Made by a program: the position numbers and the translations under genes. The notes under the pieces were generated by a model, which saw nothing but the letters and a program-made list of their open reading frames with translations, was not told the DNA's origin and made no database searches. A stretch of 64,000 nt of DNA, taken from assembly GCA_018105865.1 (NCBI GenBank), contig CM030863.1, forward strand, positions 3,081,101 through 3,145,100, in the 5' to 3' direction. Origin of the DNA: Metaphire vulgaris. Taxonomy: Eukaryota > Annelida > Clitellata > Crassiclitellata > Megascolecidae. Below, piece after piece: positions 22,995-34,072 of the stretch (positions are counted from its first letter, which is position 1; the number at the start of each line of letters is the position of its first letter).

Positions 22995-23270
22995 CCATGA
23001 CCTGAATCGAGCATTGGGGCCAGTGCTAATCTCCGGTCTCCGAAGCATAGAGAGAAGCAGGTGGCATACGCCAATAACCTAGTGTAGGTTACCAGCCAAA
23101 CATCTAGACCCACGCTTTACTTCGCAGCGAATGCTGCTCCTCAATTTGATGCTATTACCGCCCTCTAGAGAGTAAGGCTGAATCGACCTTAGGGGCTCCT
23201 ACGGGAGTTGAACTCGTTCTTCAGCGTGCCTGCCCAGCGTGTAATCACTTCTGCCATCTTCCCTCCCTGA
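22995..23270 (-). mobile_element. tRNA-derived SINE, copy 4 (inverted)
   Basis: The reverse complement matches the SINEs at 29793 and 44545: a tRNA-like head with B-box (here diverged, ttgaactcgttc on the plus strand), the 'aaggtcgattcagccttact' phrase, 'ggcggtaatagcatcaaatt' and a tail ending 'ggagattagcactggcccc'. The most divergent of the four copies. Confidence 0.75.
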
Positions 23271-24330
23271 CAGATAAGCCAAAACTTGAATTGCCACAAT
23301 GAATAGCAGCCCACCCTAGCTAATGAGTTAGATAGATTTAAAAGTTTAAGTATTAAGTGAAGCTTAATGTTTATGGTGTATGCAGCTGATGTGGTCAAAA
23401 TTAATATCTTCTACCTTAACTATTTCGTAAATTGAAGGGTTCCTTGTTTTTGATGATTCATTTTATGTTTAGATATAAATGTGTGATATTAAAACATTCT
23501 ATTGAATTGTTGATTGTTGTTTATCTACAGCAGGGACACTGTCGAAGAATTCGCCTCTTGAAGGATATCTAAAATTATAAACGCTTAGCTAATTGGGTAA
23601 ATACCGATGACATAGGGACTGTTGGGCCTAAAGTGCTTTAAATAGGGTCGATGAAGGAACATTACATCTATACGAAAATTTTAAAACAAACACGTTTTTT
23701 GAAATTGCCATTCACCAAGAGTATTAATATAGAAAAACAAAAACCAAAAAGTGCATTTAAAGAATAATTATTCTGAAAGATGTTCCGTAGCAATTCTGAA
23801 GTTTCTATTACAATAGCACTTACGTTCTTGATTATTGTAAGTCACTACATAAATGAGGAAGACTAATTTTAAATTTAGAACAGCGAGTAAATTAACATTA
23901 TAAAACATACAGGTACAATAAATCTCCATGTACAGTTTAAGACATATTTCTTTTCCATTCATTTAAAAATAAATAATTCGTTTAGAACAAGGTTTGATTC
24001 AAGTGGACTCAGTGACGTAGTGCATTGGGGTGCATTGGATCGACCTTCAAGTGGTGCACCCCGTGAGTACCCAATTCTATTGGGGAAACTAACGATCCTA
24101 CCTCGCCGACAGGCATTCGCTAGAAAAAGAAGTGACGTAGTTAAAACTAAATATCAACAATAATTTTGCAAAAAGCTGCTGCTTCGAATACTCAGATCAA
24201 GTACGCGAGTTTGTTTAACATTCGGATGATAAAATGGATGTCATTTCTATTTCTAATCTATCATTGAGGCATTTGTAGTTCAGTTCTTCAATGCATTTAA
24301 ACTTATGTTGGTTTATCATTTGATATGGTG
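23271..24330. other. No gene recognised
   Basis: AT-rich. A short segment at 24006-24140 begins and ends with 'agtgacgtagt', a possible minute MITE, but I could not define it further. Confidence 0.5.
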
Positions 24331-24333
24331 AAC

Positions 24334-24720
24334 CAGAGATGGCAATACGTCAATGGGCCACGGGTCAAATAGATTATCAATAATTGATGGGTCACGTGAG
24401 TCATGCGTCTTGACCCTTGACCCATCACATTTTTAGGGTTCTGTGTGCAGTTATGCATTTCATGAATTTTGAAGCTTACGTTCATTGACAATAAATAATT
24501 GAAACGCAATATTTGCATCTGCTCTATGCCATTATTTTATATAATAGGTAGCTATAGCTATGCTTTAAAGTTCTATCGATGTACTACGGCCTTCTCAGCA
24601 TAAGCTTTGACCTGGCTTGACGACAAATATCTAACTTATCCTGACCCCTGGGTCATGGGTCAAAAGTTCGGTGGGTTATATGGGTCATGATTCATTTAGG
24701 GTGAGCCATTGTCATCTCTG
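24334..24720. mobile_element. hAT-type MITE rich in GGGTCA
   Basis: Inverted ends CAGAGATGGCAAT and ATTGTCATCTCTG. Flanks tggtgaac and ggatgaac match at 6 of 8, a likely eroded 8-bp target duplication. Inside, the word GGGTCA/TGACCC recurs many times in both orientations. No ORF. Confidence 0.7.
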
Positions 24721-24945
24721 GGATGAACAGAGTAGAGTGAAAGCGATGGACAAACATTATGCAAACACTTGTAAATTCGAGTTAACTGTTCCGTTTCTGA
24801 TAGCTTCGTTTAAGTTTACATGTTAATATTTATACTCGATTAGACTAGATTAATTCAAGACAAAAAACCCAAATTTCGGTGATAGAACGTTGTAAAAAAG
24901 AAAGAGCGAGCCAAAATTTTGAGACTGGATGATTTCGCGGGCTGT

Positions 24946-26167
24946 TCAGTCTGCCTTTTTGATCATGATTAGAGAAATGACAGCCAGCAGAACAGCTGTA
25001 TGAAATCTCACTGATTTCGAAATTTGGGCATCATTGCACAAATCTGTATTGCAGAAGCACCCCGTTCCTGTAACACCGTCCTCCTCAGCAGAAACGCAGA
25101 CTGCTCCAATTGGCTCCGTATCGATGCAATACCTCGTAACTGTGTGCAAGACTGTTTCATAAACACACAGGTTCAGAGTCGAATTACTTTAAGGCACATT
25201 TTGCAGAATGCAGTTGAAATCCCCACAATACTCATAGAAGTTGGACAAAGACTATTAAATTTCGTGGAGAAAATTTAAACCTTTGGCATAAATGCGGTTT
25301 CTGATAAAATTTCATAAAGCTGTCCGAAAATGGTGGGCGTCGAATGTTGGACACGTTCAAATGCAATGCATTTTAATCTAAATTGAATAATTACTTTTAA
25401 ATTAGAGGCATAGCTAGACTAAGCGCCAGTAGGCCTACAACTGACATGTACAGAGCCGGTTCCAAGAAGTGGAACATCCCCGTGCAAGTATACAATGTGG
25501 GAATCCGATTTGCATAGTGTATCGAGAGTTGACGTTTTGTCAGGATCTTAGTATAAATTATGTCCTACACACTATTAACTAGTGTACAACGTAATAATGT
25601 GACTGCCACGCGTGTCATAATAACAAATGTATTCACTATCTACCAATCACAACTTATAAATTGTAATATTAAATTGCTCATATTTATTTTCAAAAAAATG
25701 TACAAAATTAAAATTCCAGTCTGGCAAGAATACCAGTTATTTCAAATCGGTATAAACAGTTAAAACAACATTTCATTAATTTTGTTGAACAACAGCTAAT
25801 TTCGTTCCATTCTCGAGTTTTTGTACATGTTGCAAAAAATTCGCTAACATTTTTCTATTAAATGTTGGAGGTCCTTATTCAGTGAGAGGCCATGGGCGAC
25901 TTCCCGAGAGCCCGTACTGCCCCCCTCCCAAGACCGGCACTGGACATGAAGATGTTCATACTCACAAGACACGGCTGATGACTCCGTTCTGAACTTGACG
26001 CACCAAAGACCCTCACATTCATCTACATCATCATCGTCAGGATCGAAATCATAGTCAGCGCATTTGGGGTTGGTGGGGAGGCATTTATGGCATTTGACGG
26101 CATTCGATGTCGAAACCATAACGACAGCCAGCGCCAAGGATAATAGAAGACGTGCAGCCATCATCAT
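24946..26167 (-). CDS. Ly6/uPAR-like secreted or GPI-anchored protein
   Basis: Two exons, 25966-26167 and 24946-25151. Exon 1 starts with tandem ATGs and encodes a signal peptide (LLLSLALAVVMVSTSNA), then KCHKC, PKCADY, an Asp-rich loop, DECEG and WCVKF. It ends in phase 1 at GTGAGT. Exon 2 follows an AG at 25152-25153 in matching phase and encodes VTRYC, AVCV, GCFCNTDLCN and a hydrophobic C-terminus (FHTAVLLAVISLIMI), typical of a GPI signal. The predicted product has 135 residues and ten cysteines in Ly6 order, closest in style to invertebrate Quiver/Sleepless-type Ly6 proteins. Such three-finger proteins usually act outside the cell on channels or receptors. The target is unknown here. A first-exon paralogue lies at 16072-16264. 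Confidence 0.85.
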
Positions 26168-27125
26168 CAAGCGAGCGAATGCTATTCTGACGGTATAAAA
26201 TAAACCAAAACACGTCTGTTTAGTGCCAAAATGAATAAATTAATGCTCGAATACAGCAAGCACTGCAAAATACCGCAACATTGAGATCTAGATCTCTGGA
26301 AATCTGTATTGCTATGTAACTAGACCAGTAAATTTACAGAATCATGATGAAAAACGGGAACTTCACGTTAGAAAATAGAAAACAATTTTTGCACTCTATG
26401 TTAACAAAGACTCTTGCTAAACTTTCAGAACGTATAAAAAGATTTACGTATTACTGTATGCTGCTCTTCAAACTGCCTACACTTTCATAGATACTGAGGC
26501 ACTGAAAGTTGGCCATTATATAGGCATAAACCACATAAGGAAGTTCGAGAAGAATAATTTTATTGGTTGGGTTGATCATGACGCAATTGAGCAGCGGTTC
26601 AGCAATACCACGGTCCACCCTAATGTAAAATAGAATCAACGGAATTTTCCGTCATTACTTTTGTATTTTTGCATATTCAGATGTAATACATCAGGTTTAC
26701 TTTTCTGTTTAACTCTGTCGAACAGTAGTTTTAGCTAGAACAAGAACTGCAGTATCTGTTCACTTTGGCTGATGAGTGGATGATCATAAGATATATTTCA
26801 TTTAAACCTACAGTATGTCTATAGGCTTTGGGTCTGTCATGATTGTAATAAATATCTTGTATCTCACTCATTTCATAAACTGCGAGGGCTGAAAAATATG
26901 ATACTGCAATGATCTATTTTATGTTTCAAAAATTGATATTAGACATATATAGACCTGCTAAGTTGAATTGACAACAATTTATTTATAGCGAGTACTCTGC
27001 TGAAGTATACGCGTGAGTAAAAATAAAAAATATAAAAGTTCAACTGAGTAACAAAATAAAAAAGCTTTGGAACGCTTAGCTTATGGATTAGATGCAGGTT
27101 CAGTAGGATTATAGTTGCCCAGGTC
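26168..27125. other. No gene recognised
   Basis: Upstream side of the Ly6 gene; AT-rich, probably containing its promoter. Short ORFs lack motifs. Confidence 0.5.
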
Positions 27126-27855
27126 CAGTGGCGGCTCCACCGGGGGGGCCAGGGGGGGGCCCGTGCCCCCCTAATGAGAGCCCGGCCCCCCAGTGGCCCC
27201 CCCAGTTGCGGTCCGCGACAACTGGGTACCGCCGATTGGGCCCCGGACAACTGGGCCCGCCAACTGAGTAACGGGACATGTGAGTAACGGGGCATCTGGG
27301 TAACGGGACATCTGGGCCCCGTACAATAGAGAAAGAGAGAATGGTGTTGATGAATGGAATAGGCAACGACTATTTTGGTTTGCCGGTTTTATGCTTTAAC
27401 ATCATAAATGCCTGCAGGAATACAGCGAAGGCTCAGTGCTTCTTAAGTCCATATAAGCCTGTAGTAACTATAGGTTGTATTTACGATCAAAGAAACAGCA
27501 CCTCCTCCCATTAAGAATTTGTACTAAATTTGTAGCGGATGACATGGCTTACAGAAGACAGACCACCCGAAGTTTTAAAATAACCCTCATTTATTATTAG
27601 GCATAAGTCGAGTTCGATAGTGCGGGGCCCAGATGTCCCGTTACCCAGATGTCCCGTTACCCAGATGTCCCGTTACCCAGTTGGCGGGCCCAGTTGTCCG
27701 GGGCCCAATCGGCGTTACCCAGTTGTCCTGACCCGCCCCAGTTGGGACCCTATACTTAATGCTACATACATTAAACAACAAATGGTTGGCCCCCATGATT
27801 AGAAGTTGCCACCCCAACGCCCCCCCCCACTTGCCAAATCCTAGAGCCGCCACTA
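27126..27855. mobile_element. hAT element with inverted GTCCCGTTACCCAGAT arms
   Basis: Flanked by an exact 8-bp duplication, cccaggtc. Ends are CAGTGGCGGCTCCACC and GAGCCGCCACTA. Inside are two opposed arms: 27250-27320 repeats 'gtaacgggacatctgg', and 27627-27735 repeats its complement 'acccagatgtcccgtt' three times in tandem (16-bp unit), followed by shared 'ggcgggcccagttgtccggg'. About 290 bp of unrelated sequence (27326-27615) separates the arms. Shares end segments with the elements at 4424 and 50902. Confidence 0.85.
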
Positions 27856-27922
27856 CCCAGGTCAAATGAGGTCGATTAAACACAGAAGGCATTAATTAAG
27901 TACGTGGAAGCTATGAACACAG

Positions 27923-27924
<2 letters not shown>

Positions 27925-27962
<38 letters not shown>
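27925..27962. repeat. (ATT)n microsatellite
   Basis: About 12 ATT triplets; no LINE body recognised beside it. Confidence 0.9.
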
Positions 27963-28584
27963 TCGGGCATTTCCGAAGCACAAGTTCGCAGATTAGACCA
28001 GCCGTGAGGTCTGTTGGAAATCGATAAGAAATTTTCAAAATGTTGTATTTATTGCGATTGCTCAAAAACAATAAGCGACAAAGTTAAAACTTTGCAATCT
28101 GTAAATTACAGTGTTTGTACACAAGCCTTAATTTTATTATCCTACACTAGTTTAGGCCTTATATTTAATTTCTGCGTAATAAATCTCCAAAACAGTCCAT
28201 TGAGCATGCATATCTATGCAGCAGCGGATGCTTCAAATCGTCTAAAATATCAGATACTGCAACGATCACACGCTTTTGACCCCCTCTATTGTTTAGGGAA
28301 TAAGTTCTTATCGCGACTATTGTACTCGTGGAAACAACATGAGATAGGATATACAAATGGACTGCTCGTATCCTAAGAGGCAATTCGAGGATGAAAACAT
28401 TTTTAGAAGGACGTTTGGAATGACGAAAGGTTAAAGAACGACCAAGAATGATGTTGACTAGCAAAATTATGGACGACTATAACAGTAATAGTTGCAAGTC
28501 GCACATCGATAGAGCACAGAAGAGTGTAGGAATGGCAAAACTACGAACGGACCAGCACACTGAAGAGAGCTTGAAGAATAACTA
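27963..28584. other. No intact gene; possible LINE scrap
   Basis: A 120-codon plus-strand frame (28014-28376) has no family motif. Sequence around 28370-28550 reads in one frame like a reverse-transcriptase linker (RPRMMLTSKIMDD), a weak hint of another LINE fragment. Confidence 0.35.
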
Positions 28585-28765
28585 TGAATACTGACAGACA
28601 GACTGACTTATTAACTGACTGAATGAGTGGGCGAGTGAGTGAAAGAGTGAGCAAATGAGAGAAAGAGAGTGAATGAGCGAATGAGTAGGCCTAAGTGAGC
28701 GATTGAGTGAATGAGTGAGACTGGATGACTGAGTGAGTGAGTGAATAAGTGAATGGGTGAATAGG
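28585..28765. repeat. (GAGT)n-like tetranucleotide repeat
   Basis: Degenerate 'gagtgaatgagt' repeats over about 180 bp, giving false open frames rich in Ser/His/Leu on the minus strand. Confidence 0.85.
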
Positions 28766-28770
28766 CAAGG

Positions 28771-29073
28771 CAGTGGCGGTTCCACGTGGGGGATGAGTGT
28801 GGATGCATCCCCCACCGGACTTCCGAGCTTACTTTTTGCATATGAAACCCATTTTTGTGGTAAAAGTCTAGTAAAACTAACTGCGAATTACCTTTTTTAC
28901 TTGTCAACCTATTTGTCGGTAAAAGTACAATCAAATTAGGGATAAAATTCCCTTTGTTTCAGCCTTTTCCGGCAAAGTTTATAGATTTTCCCCTTCTATT
29001 TTCATCCCCCTCCCCATCAACTTTTTATGAAATCAGTTCATCCCCCCGCCGAGAAATCCTGGAACTGCCATTG
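28771..29073. mobile_element. hAT-type MITE (CAGTGGCGGTTCCA)
   Basis: Left end CAGTGGCGGTTCCACG; right end TGGAACTGCCATTG. Internal 'gggatgcatcccccaccgg' is shared with the element at 55165, so these are two copies of one family. Flanks aggcaagg and gagcaaga are only partly alike. It contains diverged versions of the 'cttttttgcttgtca' word. Confidence 0.75.
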
Positions 29074-29792
29074 GAGCAAGAAGAGTGCATACGAAGATGT
29101 AGCAATAGACATTGTGGCGTGGTACTCGAATTGCGTTAATTTTTCGTTTTCACATAACTGTAATTAGCTAATAGCTTTGCAACGAGATAAAATGATATCC
29201 AGTTGAAGATCTGTTTTATGTCTTCTGTGAAATCAAATTCGCCAATTCAGTTCTTTTTAAAACAGAATTTGGCGATAAACTGGGTTTCGTCGAGACGCTG
29301 CTGTAGCTAAAGCGCAAGTACCCATGAGAAGTAACAGTGGATAATCTCGTTCATTTTCCTTCAGGGTCTTTTTAAAAAGAAACGGGACGAAGGCGACCTT
29401 GATCGGCTAAGTAGGATGATCTTTGTCGTTTATCACAGACGTACTTAACCCCTTAACTGGGGATCCCGGATATATCCGTCCATTTTACATTGAGTTACAG
29501 TTAAATACACGGTTAAGAGGTTAATATAGTTCTCAAATTTTGATTCTCAAACAACAGACAATGGTTTCTGCTTGCCAAATACTTTATAGTAACTTTACAG
29601 TATAGCCTTATTCCCACAGCAATGACATCAGAGGAGGACCGAGAAAAATGTCTATGTTGACAGACCGTGAGGATACCCACTGAGTCTCAGTCGATTAAGA
29701 CAAAAGTTCTGTGTTAACCAGAATTCGTATTATCCGAGGCCATGTGTAGCCGATGTCTTACCGTATTAATTATAATGGCTGCTATGTATCTG
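29074..29792. other. No gene recognised
   Basis: Mixed AT-rich sequence without ORFs of note. Two TTAAC-type words near 29450-29525 flank a 'ggggatcccggatatatccg' patch. Confidence 0.5.
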
Positions 29793-30080
29793 AGGGGCGG
29801 GAAGTTAGAAGAGTGGTAACAGCGCCGGACGATGGAGCAGAAGGTCGCGGGTTCAATTCACGCAGGAACCCTAAGGTCGACTCAGCCTTACTCGCTCGAG
29901 GGCTGTGGTAAACTGAGGAGCAGTGTTAAGCTGCGAGGTAAAACGTGGGTCTGGGGAAAGTAATGGCAACCTACCCCAGATAAATGGATCATACCACCGA
30001 CGTCGCTGATTGCCCAGGCCGGAGATAAGCGCGGAACCCAACGCTCGGACTCGAATACGGGACCTACCTTCTACCTTTTA
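29793..30080 (+). mobile_element. tRNA-derived SINE, copy 1
   Basis: The head looks like a tRNA gene: an A-box-like 'agtggtaacagcgc' and a B-box 'gggttcaattc' about 35 bp apart. It is followed by the family body 'aaggtcgactcagccttact', 'gaggagcagtgttaagctgc', 'gtaatggcaacctacc' and 'aacgctcggactcgaatac'. Three more copies are at 44545, 49711 (inverted) and 22995 (inverted). Transcription by RNA polymerase III is expected for the family. Confidence 0.85.
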
Positions 30081-30327
30081 TGTATCTGACATCATTATGC
30101 TCGTGTCTAACTGGTAACTAAATGCAACGGTAAAATGGGTGAAACAGCCAGCTCAGATTCCAATGTGTTCCTTAAGTAATGTATCTAAGTATAGTCAATT
30201 CTATTATAACGTCTTCATTTGTAAAATTCAGCAAACACAAAATCTCGAACAAAAGGACATAACCTTGAAACTTCAAGCATAGTTTTTAGTTCTCTGCAAC
30301 GAGTATTGTCAATATGTGTATGCACCA

Positions 30328-30329
<2 letters not shown>

Positions 30330-30388
<59 letters not shown>
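30330..30388. repeat. (AAT)n microsatellite
   Basis: About 19 AAT triplets just beyond the 3' end of the MAB21-domain gene. Confidence 0.9.
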
Positions 30389-30428
30389 TAAAAAATAGTA
30401 ACACCAGAACCTATAGTGCTTTATGAGA

Positions 30429-32474
30429 TCACTGCGGTCTTATGGCACTGATACGAATGGCCGTGTTCAGGAACACGTTTGAACATCTTCTGATGTCCCA
30501 CTGAGTAAACAACTTCTTTCTAAACAAATGACATGACATGTACTTTCGATATTCTTTTGTTTCTTCGTTGTGGTCTAGATGAAGAGAACAGCGATGTCTG
30601 ATATACTTCAGAAATTCGTTTGCGTCCAAATAAAATACAACATTACGTTCAGCCACGGAACTATCTGCTTTGCTGTTTCGTCGCCTGTAAATATTACGAG
30701 ACAGAGCAACGAAGCCTATGAGAACTCGGATGTTCTCGTCAAAAACAACCGATGTCTCATCCATTATGATGAAACGCGTGAAAAGTCTAAATATTTTGAT
30801 GTTACTTGAGTCGTTATATCTGTCTAACCGTTCCAAGGCTTCGTCACACTGGCTTGCAGCCGAGCTATAGTCCCTCAGTGCAGCGTATAAGAAATTGGCT
30901 CGATATGCTGCCGCGACAAAGTAGCATGGTGCCGGTAACGTTTCATCAATTTTTCGTATACAGCATTGTATTGCTTCTAGAAGGATCGATAGATTCATTG
31001 TACTTTCTTTGTTCAGATCCCGCTTTGACCCTAGAGGGCGCCTTTCGTCTAGGAACACGTGGTCATTTGTTGACATTAGCTTTTCGATTATCGTAGGCAG
31101 AGTATCGGAGAATGAAAATGTTAGTTTCCCTGATTCTTCATACTTGTATCCGACTGCTGTGTCGAAGTATTTTGTGGCCATCGACAAAAGCATAGCGTCA
31201 CTCTTCCTCGACAGTTTTTCGTTTGGTGAATTCATCAACCTACCTTGCGACGCTATGCCTAAGTAGATGTACTTCAATTCGGGCAATATTTCGTTGGAAT
31301 TGCAAAGATGTTGCATGAAGCGGTCCGTCATTTTCGGCTCCAGAGGATTCAGAAGATGTGTGTATATTAAATTACATTGAGAAATACGGAAAAACTTTTC
31401 AGGAATTGACACTTCATACACTGTTCCTCTACTATAAGCCTCTGGTATCTTCTGTAAAATAAAGCTACTGCAGTTTTCTCTGTAGTATAGAAGAGCGGAG
31501 ATTTCTGTAGACAGGTCAACGTCGTCGCTCAAGTAATCGATCATGTTATTCTCCGGAATGAAATAATTGGGACAGCGACGTTCAATTAGCCATTCGATCA
31601 TCTGACAGAGCAACTTACCGACAGAATTCTCGAGATTCTCTTCATTCCAGAATTCCCGACGCTTCTCCTCGCACGCCCAGAACATCAGCGTCTTGAAGTA
31701 AAACGTGCAGAGAACTGTTGAATCTTCGCCACCACTCGACTTCACCACTTCGCTCTTGATCACTCGCAGAACGTGATAGATGTACATCTGAACGTCTGTC
31801 CAGCTGGACACTAGGATGATCTCCGCCTGTGAAAACGAGAACCTCCACTGAGTGGAATCGTCCGGATTGCTCTGATGAGGTTTTGCAACGAAGTGACATC
31901 CACGACCGACGATCTTCTTGACATCATCACTTGTCGGCCACCCGTTAGGTCTTTCTCTTGTCGCCCACTCTTCGGCCTCTGGCGGCCAGTAGGGGCAAAA
32001 GATTGCTTCTACATGGTCTTGGGTGAAAGGTTCTATGCCACCAATTTTTTCGAACAGCTTAGAGAAAATGTTCAATTTATACCCGTTAATTTGTTCTATA
32101 CACTTCGTTTTACATCTCTTGACCGACGGTCCTTTTACAGTTACTTTGTAGGTTCCTGAGCTGGATCTGTAATTGCTATGATAGGTTGGTCTTCGATATA
32201 ATCTTTTTACGTCAGTGAGAAGTCTTGCAAATCCTGGATGCACGCCTTCGGTGAGAACAGTAAGAACCCTCGATCCACGTCGAAATTGAGGCGGAACTTG
32301 GTTTCCTGGGTGGATGGCACAGAGGTCGGCCGGCCAGATAAGATAGTCTGCGTCCGTTGGATCCTCGATGATGTATTGAAGCGGTCTTTCAAAAACACTT
32401 CCTGTCATCAGGCTCCATTTCATGCTCCTTCTGGCTAACAGTCTGTTACGAAATCGTCTGTAGCCGTTTTCCAT
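30429..32474 (-). CDS. MAB21-domain (cGAS-like receptor family) protein
   Basis: An uninterrupted 681-codon frame. Near the N-terminus is the nucleotidyltransferase-fold signature: Gly25-Ser26 followed by a D-x-D pair (Asp41, Asp43), the usual metal-binding positions. Family blocks follow in order: GVHPGFARL (77-85), WPPEAEEWATRERPNGWP (163-180), RGCHFVAKPH (191-200), WRFSFSQAE (210-218), then an FKTLMFW and CPNYFIPENN region (to about 310). The C-terminal half contains a TPR-like helix pair (AAAYRANFLYAALRDYSSAA) as in long invertebrate MAB21-like proteins. Related cGAS-like receptors make cyclic nucleotides on sensing nucleic acid; activity here is inferred. Only 24 residues precede the GS motif, so an upstream exon is possible: a stop-containing frame just upstream follows a good acceptor (tttctttatatag) at about 32503. 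Intact amid decayed transposons, so probably functional. Confidence 0.85.
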   Translation of the reverse strand: MENGYRRFRNRLLARRSMKWSLMTGSVFERPLQYIIEDPTDADYLIWPADLCAIHPGNQVPPQFRRGSRVLTVLTEGVHPGFARLLTDVKRLYRRPTYHSNYRSSSGTYKVTVKGPSVKRCKTKCIEQINGYKLNIFSKLFEKIGGIEPFTQDHVEAIFCPYWPPEAEEWATRERPNGWPTSDDVKKIVGRGCHFVAKPHQSNPDDSTQWRFSFSQAEIILVSSWTDVQMYIYHVLRVIKSEVVKSSGGEDSTVLCTFYFKTLMFWACEEKRREFWNEENLENSVGKLLCQMIEWLIERRCPNYFIPENNMIDYLSDDVDLSTEISALLYYRENCSSFILQKIPEAYSRGTVYEVSIPEKFFRISQCNLIYTHLLNPLEPKMTDRFMQHLCNSNEILPELKYIYLGIASQGRLMNSPNEKLSRKSDAMLLSMATKYFDTAVGYKYEESGKLTFSFSDTLPTIIEKLMSTNDHVFLDERRPLGSKRDLNKESTMNLSILLEAIQCCIRKIDETLPAPCYFVAAAYRANFLYAALRDYSSAASQCDEALERLDRYNDSSNIKIFRLFTRFIIMDETSVVFDENIRVLIGFVALSRNIYRRRNSKADSSVAERNVVFYLDANEFLKYIRHRCSLHLDHNEETKEYRKYMSCHLFRKKLFTQWDIRRCSNVFLNTAIRISAIRPQ

Positions 32475-33605
32475 TTCTGAAGTATTCTTTCGCCTCGTAG
32501 GCTATATAAAGAAAATTCGCTTCTGAATGCAGTTGAAAATTAGAGATGCAGTCTAGTAGATGTCTACTATCAACAAAATCGTATCCGCCTTGCTTATTTG
32601 TGTATTTCCTTCTTGAAATAAATCGGAAAACGCAGATGTAAATGGCAAATCCCCTTAGTATTTTATTGTATCATTCCTATTCGCTCAAATATCTACTCTC
32701 AGACGAAACTGTTCAAGACTTTTCGGTATCAGTGAGATTAGAACCATCAGCAATCTCAGCGTAGGAGCTCTAATGGCACCTCTTTATGACTCAACTGAGC
32801 TTTCCGATTTCAAATGGTCTTTGGCCGTCACAAGACCTAAATTAGAAAAGAGAAACCAGACCTATAATTTGGCGTAATTAGCATGCTATAAATACAGTTA
32901 TGCAAGTGCAGTATGACCTAGTTAATTGAACTTTGCCCTTATAGGCGCGTAATTATGCAAGGACTGGGCTGTATAATTAATTCCAAAATTAGTCTAGACG
33001 GAAATACGAACTGCCTTACTGTATGCCTATTTTAGAATACAGTGGAGACGAACGCTAATAAACTTTCGCAAAACTGTTGTGTTTTAAACGATTTGCACTG
33101 TACTTACTGAAATTTCTGTCATAGACTGACGACTTGCTTTCACGGTGAGGCATAAAATTGCAGACCTGTGTGGCGTTTCCTAACGCCTATAACTATGATC
33201 AACACAGATGTATTATAACTCATATATTAATTATTAATGTTCGTATCCAGGACGCAACGGAGTGAGAGTCTTCGACTGTGTGAGCGCGAGTGACGCTGAA
33301 ACTAACTACTCTATAGAATATATAATGTAAGACTATAGCAGCTAAGCTATTGGTTGAGGCGTGGCTTGTAAGTGTCCAATCACGCCACAACCTGTACGAA
33401 ATATTTATTAACTAACTAACTAACTAACTAACTAATTAGGCATAGATGTGGATATGATTTAAGCAGAAATTCTGCATTTTTGCTTCGGCCTAGTGCTACC
33501 AATGTTCGACCGGCTTGCCCCTCCACTTATTGAGGTTAATAATGTTGAATTTGAGCCTAACAACCTCTTGCCTTTTGCTGTCACGAAGCCTAAATTAGAA
33601 AAGAG
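32475..33605. other. No gene recognised
   Basis: Lies upstream of the MAB21 gene (minus strand) and downstream of TRAF. 'aaattagaaaagagaaacca' occurs at 32840 and again at 33592, marking a dispersed repeat. An (ACTA)n run is at 33409-33436. Promoter elements could not be assigned. Confidence 0.5.
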
Positions 33606-33609
33606 AAAC

Positions 33610-33870
33610 CAGACGTTAATTTGGGCGTATGACAAGTGAGAAAATGAAAAACAACAAGGCAGAGGACATTAATAACATACCCACTGAAATCCTAAAATCA
33701 CTTGGAGAGATAGAGAGAAAGGAACTATACCAAATCTGTCTGGACATATATGCAACTGGGATTTCCTAAAAACAGTTATGATTCCTTTGGAAAAGAAATT
33801 GAATGCAGCAAATTGTGAGCAATATAGAATGATTAGCTTGGTTAGTCATGCAGCCCAGGTAGATCCGGAA
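33610..33870 (+). mobile_element. Small LINE reverse-transcriptase fragment
   Basis: Frame pieces read AEDINNIPTEILKSLGE and, after a shift, TVMIPLEKKLNAANCEQYRMISLVSHAA. This fits the segment between the 'GxDxIPxE' and 'NYRxISL' motifs of LINE reverse transcriptases. Short and broken. Confidence 0.6.
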
Positions 33871-33879
33871 AAATGTACA

Positions 33880-33985
33880 ACCACAAAAATTGTTTGATTT
33901 TTTTTTAAATTTTCGAGAGCCGTAATTTGAACACAGAAGAGCCGCATGCGGCTAGCTCGCGAGCCGCAGTTTGGCCACCGTTGTC
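33880..33985. mobile_element. End fragment of a hAT element
   Basis: 'gagccgcatgcggctagctc' followed by 'gcagtttggccaccgttg' resembles the right end of hAT elements beginning CA(A)CGGTGGCCAAACTGCGG. The opposite end was not located. Confidence 0.4.
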
Positions 33986-34072
33986 ATAAACACTCGACCA
34001 TTAATTCTTGTGATTTTAACACGGGTGATTCCTAGTTCCTACTAAACCACTTAGAATTCAGTTGCTATAGCC

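Noticed and set aside
29793..29870. Functional tRNA gene
   Set aside because: The A/B boxes belong to a SINE head; the cloverleaf is poor and the same sequence recurs with a common 3' body.
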